5,162 nucleotides of DNA from an uncultured Eggerthellaceae bacterium. GTDB taxonomy: Bacteria > Actinomycetota > Coriobacteriia > Coriobacteriales > Eggerthellaceae. Each line of letters opens with the position of its first letter. Within the stretch, counting starts at the first letter, position 1. The notes below the pieces were generated by a model. It searched no databases and was not told where the DNA came from. It saw nothing but the letters and a program-made list of their open reading frames with translations. This document shows positions 1-5,162 of the stretch, piece after piece. Position numbers and translations under genes: made by a program. The stretch covers positions 1-5,162 of the forward strand of contig CAJUFC010000119.1 of assembly GCA_910585565.1 (NCBI GenBank). The letters are read 5' to 3'.

Positions 1-1032
1 CTCCCACGCGCCGCCGTTGGCGTCGAACACCGCCGGAACCTTCATGGCGAGGTCGACCGGCGTGGCCCACGCCGCCTCCCCGTCAGAGTCCCCGCTCTTG
101 ACCAGCACGTCCCCCAGCTTCCCTCCGGGCGGGAGCGCCACGGGCGGGTCGCTCCATGCGGCCTCGCCGTCGTCTCCCACGGAGAGCGTCTGGCCGGGAG
201 AGCCGCCCTCGGGCACGCCCGCGCCGGGGTCGCCCTTGGGGCCGGGGTCGCCTGCAGGCCCCTGCTCGCCCTGGGGGCCTTTGATGTCCACGGGGTCTGG
301 GTTCTCGCGCCCCTTGTCGTTGGTCCATGACAAAAATCCCTCATCCGACACGCTGGGGGTGTAGGTCGCGCCGTCGAAGTCGCCGGCTTCCGCCTTGGCC
401 TCCACCTCGGCCACCAGATCGGCGACGGCGTTCTCGCGCGCCGCCTCGGCGCTCTCCCGCGCCAGCTCCGCCTTCGCCCGCTTGGCCTCCTCGGTCTTTC
501 GCGATGCCTCGGCGGCGGCCCGCTCCGACTCGGCGGCGTCCCGCTCGCCTTCGGCCGCCTCGGCACGGCCTAGCGCCTCATCGAGGGCCTTTACGGTCTG
601 CGCGAAGCTGCCGAGCGCGTTGTCTCCGGGGGCCGCGTCCATGTCCACCACGGACGGGTCCACGTCGATGGAGATGCGCTCAGAGGTGAGCACCTCGTCC
701 TCCCCCGCGCGGATGGCGATCTTGGCGCGCACGGTGCCGGGCACGAGCATCTCAGACGGGAATACGAGCCGCCATCTGCCCTTCGCGGCGTCCACGGGCT
801 TGAAATCCTCGAGCCCGTTGAGTCCGGGGTGCTGCGCGTGCTCCCACCCCAGCTTGACGGTGCAGCCCTCGGTGTCGGCCTCCTCGCCCTCCGCGTCGAA
901 GATGCACAGGCTTATCCCGCGCCCGTCGTGGTCGTCCGCGCTGCCCTTGAGCGCCTTGGTCTCGGCGTCCACCTTGCCGCCCGCGTAGACGCGCAGGGTC
1001 TGCATGAGCCATGCGTTGTCCAGCTGTGCCAT
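1..1032 (-). CDS. BppU-like tail fibre / upper baseplate protein with collagen-like repeat, 3' end outside window
   Basis: The frame is open from an ATG at 1032 to the left edge, giving 344 residues with no stop, so the C-terminus is missing. Residues 1-125 form a beta-rich domain that resembles the N-terminal domain of phage baseplate upper proteins (BppU type), which anchors fibres to the tail tip. Residues about 141-215 are an Ala/Glu/Arg-rich predicted coiled coil. Residues 222-250 carry a fibre motif (GFLSWTND, then NPDPVDIKGP) familiar from Gram-positive phage fibres. A short Gly-X-Y collagen-like run follows at 252-272, then two copies of a G-E-A-A-W module. The start is fixed by a GGAGG site 7 bases upstream, and the ATG lies 2 bases after the preceding stop. 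Likely role: a trimeric host-adhesion fibre or its anchor. The receptor-binding end is unseen. The family is called from pattern, without a search; the coding call itself is firm. Confidence 0.85.
   Translation of the reverse strand, partial: MAQLDNAWLMQTLRVYAGGKVDAETKALKGSADDHDGRGISLCIFDAEGEEADTEGCTVKLGWEHAQHPGLNGLEDFKPVDAAKGRWRLVFPSEMLVPGTVRAKIAIRAGEDEVLTSERISIDVDPSVVDMDAAPGDNALGSFAQTVKALDEALGRAEAAEGERDAAESERAAAEASRKTEEAKRAKAELARESAEAARENAVADLVAEVEAKAEAGDFDGATYTPSVSDEGFLSWTNDKGRENPDPVDIKGPQGEQGPAGDPGPKGDPGAGVPEGGSPGQTLSVGDDGEAAWSDPPVALPPGGKLGDVLVKSGDSDGEAAWATPVDLAMKVPAVFDANGGAWE
55..207 (-). repeat. Two imperfect tandem fibre modules (GEAAW type)
   Basis: Residues 276-298 and 303-326 of the fibre protein align as GG-x-x-G-x-x-L-x-V, a gap, then D-G-E-A-A-W and a proline. 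The second copy has an extra one or two residues. Modules of this kind are common in phage fibres between collagen-like stretches and the distal domains. More copies may lie beyond the left edge. Confidence 0.7.
217..279 (-). repeat. Collagen-like Gly-X-Y repeat within the fibre gene
   Basis: Residues 252-272 of the fibre protein are seven consecutive Gly-X-Y triplets (GPQ, GEQ, GPA, GDP, GPK, GDP, GAG). Such runs form triple helices in phage fibres and imply a trimer. The stretch is short, so it is probably a linker between the coiled coil and the distal modules. Confidence 0.85.
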
Positions 1033-1034
1033 GT

Positions 1035-1361
1035 CTAGTCCTCCAATAGGTCGGTCGCGCCCTCGAAGGCGCTGATGTTCCGCTTGAGCCATCCATACGC
1101 GCCTGCCGGCGTCGTCGGCGCGCTGCCGTAGGCGTCTATCGAGCCGGGGTCCACCGGCTCCGCGTAGACGCTCGTGGCCACGTACACGTCGCACGGCTCC
1201 CCCGCCGCCAGGGCCTCCTTCTCGCGCCGCCGGGCCTCCGCGGACGCGTAGCTCGCGACCTCGACGGCCGTCTGCACGTTGGTGACGACCTCGGTGCGCA
1301 CGACGCGGTGGTACGCGACCGTCACGCCGTTGGGCAGCTCGATCTCCTTGGCCAATGCCAT
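1035..1361 (-). CDS. Small conserved phage tail-region protein of unknown function (108 aa)
   Basis: This complete 108-residue protein begins MALAKEIELPNGVTVAYHRV. It matches the pattern of a small protein family that I recall from tail-fibre regions of clostridial and other Gram-positive prophages: a short N-terminal strand pair with NGV and YHR, a central V-E-V-A-S-Y strand, a charged helix (about 41-52), and a C-terminal A-Y-x-W-L-K helix (about 88-95). It has no signal peptide or membrane segment and no catalytic motif. The start is supported by GAGGAG 8 bases upstream, overlapping the end of the preceding gene. It sits between two fibre-type genes, which suggests a structural accessory or assembly role, but the function is not known. 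The alternative 326-residue and longer readings on the other strand are shadows. I am confident that the gene is real and only moderately sure of the family. Confidence 0.85.
   Translation of the reverse strand: MALAKEIELPNGVTVAYHRVVRTEVVTNVQTAVEVASYASAEARRREKEALAAGEPCDVYVATSVYAEPVDPGSIDAYGSAPTTPAGAYGWLKRNISAFEGATDLLED
1040..1044 (-). promoter_or_regulatory. Ribosome-binding site of the BppU-like fibre gene
   Basis: GGAGG on the minus strand lies 7 bases before the ATG at 1032. It sits within the last codons of the 108-residue gene, so the fibre gene is read right after that gene's stop. This decides the start of the fibre gene. Confidence 0.8.
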
Positions 1362-1369
1362 CCGCCTCT

Positions 1370-1375
1370 CTCCTC
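1370..1375 (-). promoter_or_regulatory. Ribosome-binding site of the 108-residue gene
   Basis: GAGGAG on the minus strand lies 8 bases before the ATG at 1361. It is in the 16-base gap after the TGA at 1378-1380 of the preceding fibre gene, consistent with coupled translation. Confidence 0.75.
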
Positions 1376-1377
1376 TC

Positions 1378-2931
1378 TCATCCCGTGATGCCGTTGCCCA
1401 GTCCCTCCACCTTGTATATCCGCACCTCGTCGCGGCCCGTGCCGGCCGCCGTCATGTGGTTCCACGTGCCGTTGTAGCGGGGAGAGAGCGTCCTGCCCGA
1501 TATCTGCCAGGACGCCGCGTACCACCAGTAGTAGGCGCTCCCGACGTTGCTGCCGGCCAGGTAGCACTGGGCGAGCTTCCCGTCGGGCGCGGCCACGACC
1601 ACCGAGGCGCGCTTGCCGTCCGAGCCGCCATAGCAGATGCGGAGCGCCGCGAACAGGGACGCGCTCTCCGACAGCTCCACGGTGCCCGTCGTCCCGGACG
1701 AGTTGCCGTAGAGCGTCTTGGCGAACTGGGCGTAGCCTCCCTGCCCCGAGGCGATGGTCACGCTCGTCGCGCCCACGGAGATGTTGCTGCGCGGCTCGCT
1801 CGTCGAGTATCCGGGGCCGTCCATGATCATGTAGGCCGTGGTGAGGTCGGTGTTCCACGCGTTGTCGTCGCCGACCTTGAGCGTGAGGCAGGCGTGCCTC
1901 CTCCCGTTGAGGCTCGACGGCCCCAGCTCCACGTAGCCGTAGGGCCGGTACTGCTCACCCGCCGGCGCGTAGTAGAGCTGCGTGCCGTTCTGCCCCTCCA
2001 TCGTCATCTTGTTGGAGCCGTGGTCGCCGTAGCTCGCGACGAACACCGCGCCCTTGCCTCCCAGCAGGCTCACGCGCTGGGCCGTGAAGCTCGCGTTGAC
2101 CGTCTCGCCGTCGCGTATGTTGACGCCGGTCGAGGTGATCTGGACGTTGCCGTCGAGCGTGCTGCTCTGCCGGTTGCCGATGACGAGGCCCGCGGACGCC
2201 GTCCACGACAGGTAGTTCGTCGCGTACTTCTTCGCGTCCTCGATGCCCTCGGCCATGATGTCGATGGACGCCTCGAGCCCGAGGGCGGTCTGCTCGACCT
2301 TGGACACCGCCGACTTGACCCCCGCCACGTCGGTCACGACGGCGGACACCTCGCTGCGGATGCCGGTCGCGGTCTGCTCGAGCGACGACTCGAACTCGGC
2401 GACCTCGCCTTTCGTGGCGTACTGGAGCGCGACCTGACTCCTGACCTCGGCCGCCGACTGGGATATCTCGCTCCTCAGCTGCGCCTCAATCTCCTTCTTG
2501 GCGTAGTCGGCCTCCATGACGTTCGAGACCGTCTCGATCTCGCCGCGAATGTCGTCGATGATGCCGTTGGCTTTGTCGATGGCCGCGTTGAGGTCGCCTT
2601 CGACCCGGGCGAGCTCCTTGCGGGCCGCCTCGGCCTCCTCCTCGCCGCGGTCGATGGCGTCCTTGGCGGCCTCGATGTCCGCGACCACCCCGTCGCCCCA
2701 GCCTTTCGCGCCCAGCACGACGGGGCGGCGGCCCATGAGCGTCACCACCACGTCGTCGCCCTCGGCCACCGACGTCAGGCACGCCACCGGCATGCGCTCG
2801 CCGCCCACGAACAGTTCGACCGTGCCCTCGGACGAGTCTCCCGCCGCGAGCGCGGATATCGTGCGCGAGTAGGGAACGCTCCCCTTCTCGCCGAAGAGCT
2901 CCTTGCCGAGGGCCACCATGTCCTTAGCCAT
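1378..2931 (-). CDS. Tail-tip fibre / putative receptor-binding minor structural protein (517 aa)
   Basis: Residues about 33-80 are a short beta-rich unit (EGTVELFVGG, then GDDVVVTLMG and RPVVLG) that could be an OB-like fold, as in tail-tip proteins with a hub-docking domain. Residues 81-235 are almost wholly helical, with long Ala/Glu/Ile heptad-like stretches and repeated S-E-x-S segments, and make a probable trimeric coiled-coil shaft. Residues 240-300 carry a junction common in Gram-positive phage minor structural proteins (LSWTASAGLVIGN, TLDGNVQIT, INIRDG-like strands). From about 416 to 512 lies a beta domain of a type that often ends such tail proteins (TVELSESASLF, then a closing EVRIYKVEG strand). 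The ATG at 2931 has AGGAGG 9 bases upstream; an ATG at 2919 is less well placed. It probably contacts the host surface. No hydrolase motif was seen. The final role, receptor binding as against structural fibre, is inferred. Confidence 0.85.
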   Translation of the reverse strand: MAKDMVALGKELFGEKGSVPYSRTISALAAGDSSEGTVELFVGGERMPVACLTSVAEGDDVVVTLMGRRPVVLGAKGWGDGVVADIEAAKDAIDRGEEEAEAARKELARVEGDLNAAIDKANGIIDDIRGEIETVSNVMEADYAKKEIEAQLRSEISQSAAEVRSQVALQYATKGEVAEFESSLEQTATGIRSEVSAVVTDVAGVKSAVSKVEQTALGLEASIDIMAEGIEDAKKYATNYLSWTASAGLVIGNRQSSTLDGNVQITSTGVNIRDGETVNASFTAQRVSLLGGKGAVFVASYGDHGSNKMTMEGQNGTQLYYAPAGEQYRPYGYVELGPSSLNGRRHACLTLKVGDDNAWNTDLTTAYMIMDGPGYSTSEPRSNISVGATSVTIASGQGGYAQFAKTLYGNSSGTTGTVELSESASLFAALRICYGGSDGKRASVVVAAPDGKLAQCYLAGSNVGSAYYWWYAASWQISGRTLSPRYNGTWNHMTAAGTGRDEVRIYKVEGLGNGITG

Positions 2932-2935
2932 GGCG

Positions 2936-3979
2936 CTACACCTCCTCTAGGGTCAATGTCATCGGCAGACCCGGCGCCAGCGACAGCTCGACGGTGAGCA
3001 CCTGGCACGCGGCGTCTACGCCGCCGGCGCGGAGCCTCACGGCGTCGCCCTCGCGCAGCGGGCGGTAGGAGCACTTGAGCGTGTGTCGGCGCTTGGCGGA
3101 CGCGTAGGCGTCGATGACTCGCTGGGCCTCCATCCTCGCCGCCTCACCGGTCGCAGGCGAGAGGTCGGGCATGTCGATGACCTCGGTGATGCGGCGCCCC
3201 AGTCTCGGCAGCGACGAGGGCGCTGTCACGGGCGCATCCGCATAGGCCGCAACCTCGACGCCGCCTGCCGTCTTGTTGCGGACGACCACGCGGTTGGGGG
3301 TCGAGTACGTACCGTCAGACGCCTCGACAGCCCCCATCGCGTCATCCCCGGAGACCTCGTGCTCCGGAGCGGAGCGGCCCTTCGCGAGGGCCGGTCTCAC
3401 CACGACCGTGCCGTGGCCGTCGGGACACAACTCGCACCCCATGTGGGCCGCGACCTCGGAGGCCGTCTCCAAGACGGAGTCCCCGATGGCGTACACGTTC
3501 GTCTCGCCGTAGGCGTAGGCGGGACAGCCGGGGTCGAAGCGGTAGGCGATCTGGGCGCGCTGCAGCACGTACTCCAGCACCGCCCGCGCCTGCCTGCCTG
3601 CAGGTATGCCGAAGTCCCACGGCCATCGGTCGTCCCGCAGGGCCGCGAGCGGACTCGCGAGGTCGAGTGTGCCGGTCGAGACGCCCTGCGAGATCGCGGG
3701 GGCGTACCCGCTCGGGAACATCGTCGCCAGTTCGCGACGGTAGCCCCATGCGGGCACCTCGTGGACGATCCTCACCATGGCGCCGTCTATGTAGTTCGAA
3801 TCCTTGAGCGCGAGGTTTCCGATCATCCGCGTCTCCGACTCGAGAGCGAAGGTGAGCGACGACGATGCGCGCTCGACGCCGTGAAGCTCGCCGAGCACCT
3901 CCTCCAGGTTGCCGGGCGAGACGAGCTCGAACGTCAGGCGATCGTCTCGCATCGACGACCGCCACTGTCCCGGCGTCAC
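2936..3979 (-). CDS. Baseplate-hub-like tail protein (347 aa, GTG start)
   Basis: This 347-residue protein has the layout of siphophage hub or tail-associated proteins (Gp37-like / gp27-like fold class). A beta-rich first domain (residues 15-75) has the common pattern of strands describing an initial tube-binding barrel. A middle segment (about 100-150) contains TGTLDLASPLAALRDDRW and a helix AVLEYVLQRAQIAYRF. A lobe at 170-200 reads AAHMGCELCPDGHGTVVVRP, matching the family's usual 'alanine-helix, G-C-E-L, D-x-x-G, V-V' pattern. The C-terminal part (255-347) has a helix with E-A-A-R-M-E-A-Q-R-V and ends in strands finishing LTLEEV. At 347 residues it lacks any added lysozyme or peptidase domain. 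I chose GTG at 3979: it overlaps the previous stop as GTGA and has GGGAG 5 bases upstream. ATG at 3952 is the fallback. A longer reading upstream in this frame is a shadow of the previous gene. The hub role is inferred. Confidence 0.82.
   Translation of the reverse strand: MTPGQWRSSMRDDRLTFELVSPGNLEEVLGELHGVERASSSLTFALESETRMIGNLALKDSNYIDGAMVRIVHEVPAWGYRRELATMFPSGYAPAISQGVSTGTLDLASPLAALRDDRWPWDFGIPAGRQARAVLEYVLQRAQIAYRFDPGCPAYAYGETNVYAIGDSVLETASEVAAHMGCELCPDGHGTVVVRPALAKGRSAPEHEVSGDDAMGAVEASDGTYSTPNRVVVRNKTAGGVEVAAYADAPVTAPSSLPRLGRRITEVIDMPDLSPATGEAARMEAQRVIDAYASAKRRHTLKCSYRPLREGDAVRLRAGGVDAACQVLTVELSLAPGLPMTLTLEEV
2941..2946 (-). promoter_or_regulatory. Ribosome-binding site of the 517-residue fibre gene
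   Basis: AGGAGG on the minus strand is a full Shine-Dalgarno match. It lies 9 bases before the ATG at 2931, and forms the last two Glu codons of the hub gene. It favours ATG 2931 over the in-frame ATG at 2919. Confidence 0.8.
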
Positions 3980-5162
3980 GCCCGCTCCCGCATCGTCACA
4001 GTCACATCGCGCCACTGGCTGCGCTTGACGCTTTGGCTTGCGGCGGTCACCGCGACGTCGTAGCGCATCCCGTCGGGCGTGCGCAGGACCGCATATCCCG
4101 CCGCGGCCAGCCGCTCGAAATCCCCATAGCCCGAGTGGGTATCCTCGAAGCCCTCGGGCATGACCGAATCGTCGAGCACACGCGAGCTCACGTTGATCTC
4201 TCCCGCCGACCCTTCGCCGAAATACACCGACTCGCGCGCCTTGCCGTTCGTCTGGTACGCCGCGCTGTCGCGAGTGAGGCTCACGTTGCGTTCCGTGTCG
4301 AAGGGAAGGCGTGCCCAATCGTCCCCGAAGTTCCATACGTAGGATCGCGGGCAGTCCGCTTTCATGAAGCTGCGCTCTGCGCTGCCCTCCCGGTTCTGAT
4401 CGGAGACCGCGAATACCGTCACCTTGTATGGCCGCGCGACAGGCGGTACGATCGAGAACCGCCGCACCTCGCGCGCCCGGTCGGCGTCGGTGGTGACTTC
4501 CTCGCACTCGGACAGGTACGGAGCGCCGTCCCTCTCGGACTCGAGCCAGACGAACGCCTCGGGATAGGCCGGCATCTCGCACACCTGCCGGTATCCCGGG
4601 GCTGCCGAGAACGTCGGCTCGACATCGAGCCCCGTCGTTCTCGGCAGCGTCACCTCTCCGACGGCGACGACGTGCGTGACAGCGCCGTCGCAGGTGACCC
4701 AGTCGCACTTGACGGTCAACGCGGAACCGTGGGCGGGGATCGACGACAGGTATGAGGTTGGGACGATGAGGGTGCCTTGATAGTCGAGGGCCGACGCCGC
4801 CCAGCCGGAGACGACGGGCGCGCCGCCCTCGTCCGTGACGGTCAGGCCGGACACCCCGTTCCAAGGCCGCTCGAAGTCCGATACATAGTCGATACAGAGG
4901 TCTTGGGCAGTCATCTTGAAATCGAAGAGCTGCACCTGGGCGGCGCGGCAGACGACGACGTAGTCGGAGGTCGAGCCTCCGTGCACGGGGCCGCTGACGG
5001 CCATGCTGGGAGCCCTGCCCGCCGGCTCGAAGCGCATGACCTCGATCTGGAGGACGACCTTGTCATAGAGGGACCCCAAGACCACGTCGATGCCCTCGTC
5101 CCATCGCTTCATGCCGTAGGCCGCCCCACCGGCCTCGATGTAGTCCGCCCACGGGTCGCCCC
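3976..5162 (-). CDS. Tail-tip / distal-tail-like structural protein, 5' end outside window
   Basis: The frame is open to the right edge, covering 394 residues to the TGA at 3976-3978. An ATG at 5112 would give 378 residues, but the 16 codons before it are open and no good Shine-Dalgarno site precedes it, so I take the gene as starting upstream of the window. Counting from that ATG, residues 1-75 and 110-175 are beta-rich. Residues 215-250 (RRFSIVPPVARPYKVTVFAV) look like a fibronectin-type or immunoglobulin-like strand pattern. Residues 256-378 (YVWNFGDDWARLPFD, later DFERLAAAGYAVLRTPDG) resemble the C-terminal segment of phage distal-tail type proteins, with the closing VTVTMRERA strand. It has seven cysteines. 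It is coupled to the hub gene by a GTGA overlap, which places it at the tail tip. The distal-tail identity is moderate at best; it may be another minor tail protein. Confidence 0.8.
   Translation of the reverse strand, partial: GDPWADYIEAGGAAYGMKRWDEGIDVVLGSLYDKVVLQIEVMRFEPAGRAPSMAVSGPVHGGSTSDYVVVCRAAQVQLFDFKMTAQDLCIDYVSDFERPWNGVSGLTVTDEGGAPVVSGWAASALDYQGTLIVPTSYLSSIPAHGSALTVKCDWVTCDGAVTHVVAVGEVTLPRTTGLDVEPTFSAAPGYRQVCEMPAYPEAFVWLESERDGAPYLSECEEVTTDADRAREVRRFSIVPPVARPYKVTVFAVSDQNREGSAERSFMKADCPRSYVWNFGDDWARLPFDTERNVSLTRDSAAYQTNGKARESVYFGEGSAGEINVSSRVLDDSVMPEGFEDTHSGYGDFERLAAAGYAVLRTPDGMRYDVAVTAASQSVKRSQWRDVTVTMRERA
3985..3989 (-). promoter_or_regulatory. Ribosome-binding site supporting the GTG start of the hub gene
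   Basis: GGGAG on the minus strand lies 5 bases before the GTG at 3979, inside the last codons of the preceding gene. Together with the GTGA stop/start overlap it favours GTG 3979 over ATG 3952, which has only a weak GGCGG-type sequence upstream. Confidence 0.6.
4601..4648. repeat. Nested inverted repeat (hairpin-forming) within a tail gene
   Basis: Outer arms GCTGCCGAGAACG (4601-4613) and CGTTCTCGGCAGC (4636-4648) are a perfect 13-bp inverted repeat. Inside them GGCTCGA (4616-4622) and TCGAGCC (4625-4631) form a second perfect 7-bp stem with a 2-base loop. Unpaired bases are 4614-4615 on one side and 4632-4635 on the other. In the tail gene this encodes about residues 156-171 counted from the ATG at 5112. 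No run of T follows, so it is not a standard intrinsic terminator. It may be a chance result of codons for Leu-Pro-Arg and Ser-Ala-Ala, or an RNA or DNA structure. Confidence 0.85.

Noticed and set aside
251..258. Palindrome CCTGCAGG, also present at 3597-3604
   Set aside because: Two copies of an 8-base palindrome in GC-rich DNA within coding sequence do not suggest a site with a function.
1..1032. Diversity-generating retroelement target in the fibre genes
   Set aside because: No template repeat, reverse transcriptase or C-type-lectin-like variable end is visible. The C-terminus of the left fibre lies outside the window, so this cannot be judged further.
1885..1900. Small inverted repeat GAGGCA / TGCCTC with a 4-base loop
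   Set aside because: A 6-bp stem in GC-rich coding DNA is expected by chance, and no T-run or gene boundary is nearby.
1279..2997. 572-residue open frame on the plus strand
   Set aside because: It lies wholly opposite the fibre gene, the small gene and the end of the hub gene. It is rich in Arg, Val, Leu and Gly, has no domain pattern and no ribosome-binding site, and is a typical shadow in GC-rich DNA.
3411..3446. Possible metal site H-x2-C-x2-C-x3-H in the hub-like protein (residues 179-189)
   Set aside because: The spacing looks zinc-like, but the segment follows the ordinary hub-family pattern in which G-C-E-L precedes a strand turn, so the second Cys and the His residues are probably incidental.
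3083..4063. 326-residue plus-strand open frame
   Set aside because: It is antisense to the hub gene, rich in Arg and His, with no recognisable motif. It is a shadow of the minus-strand coding sequence.
3980..4864. Upstream extension of the hub frame to an ATG at 4864, giving 642 residues
   Set aside because: The extra 295 residues are Arg/Gly-rich low-complexity sequence, and overlap the well-supported tail gene in another frame. The GTG at 3979 has better start signals.

Overview
This window is a compact, entirely minus-strand block of phage tail-tip and tail-fibre genes, from a prophage or a free siphophage of a Gram-positive host. Transcription runs from right to left. By eye the base composition is strongly GC-rich, with G/C favoured at third codon positions and strong AGGAGG-type Shine-Dalgarno sites. 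Together with the protein types this suggests a high-GC Gram-positive host. A gut coriobacterium such as an Eggerthella, Collinsella or Olsenella relative is my best guess, but that is inference: no host gene is present, and the sequence does not show whether the element is integrated.

In transcription order the layout is: (1) a beta-rich tail protein resembling a distal-tail or tail-tip component (3976-5162), whose start lies beyond the right edge; (2) a 347-residue baseplate-hub-like protein (2936-3979) that starts with GTG inside the stop codon of gene 1; (3) a 517-residue tail-tip fibre or receptor-binding protein (1378-2931) with a small beta N-terminal domain, a long helical shaft and a beta-rich C-terminus; (4) a 108-residue small phage protein of unknown role (1035-1361); (5) a fibre or upper-baseplate-like protein (1-1032) with a BppU-like head, a coiled coil, a short collagen-like stretch and the start of repeated fibre modules, running off the left edge.

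The genes overlap or are separated by 2 to 16 bases, and the ribosome-binding sites of three of them lie in the last codons or stop codon of the gene before. They therefore look like one translationally coupled segment of a late structural operon. No promoter, terminator, RNA gene, insertion sequence or CRISPR array is visible, and no stretch above 20 bases is non-coding. The expected working model is a tail tip in which proteins 1 and 2 form the end of the tail tube and hub, and proteins 3 and 5 project as adhesion devices.

The one structure that the genes do not explain is a nested inverted repeat at 4601-4648 (13 bp outer and 7 bp inner stems) inside gene 1. No clearly new biological system is visible; the rest is recognisable tail-module biology with some poorly characterised proteins.
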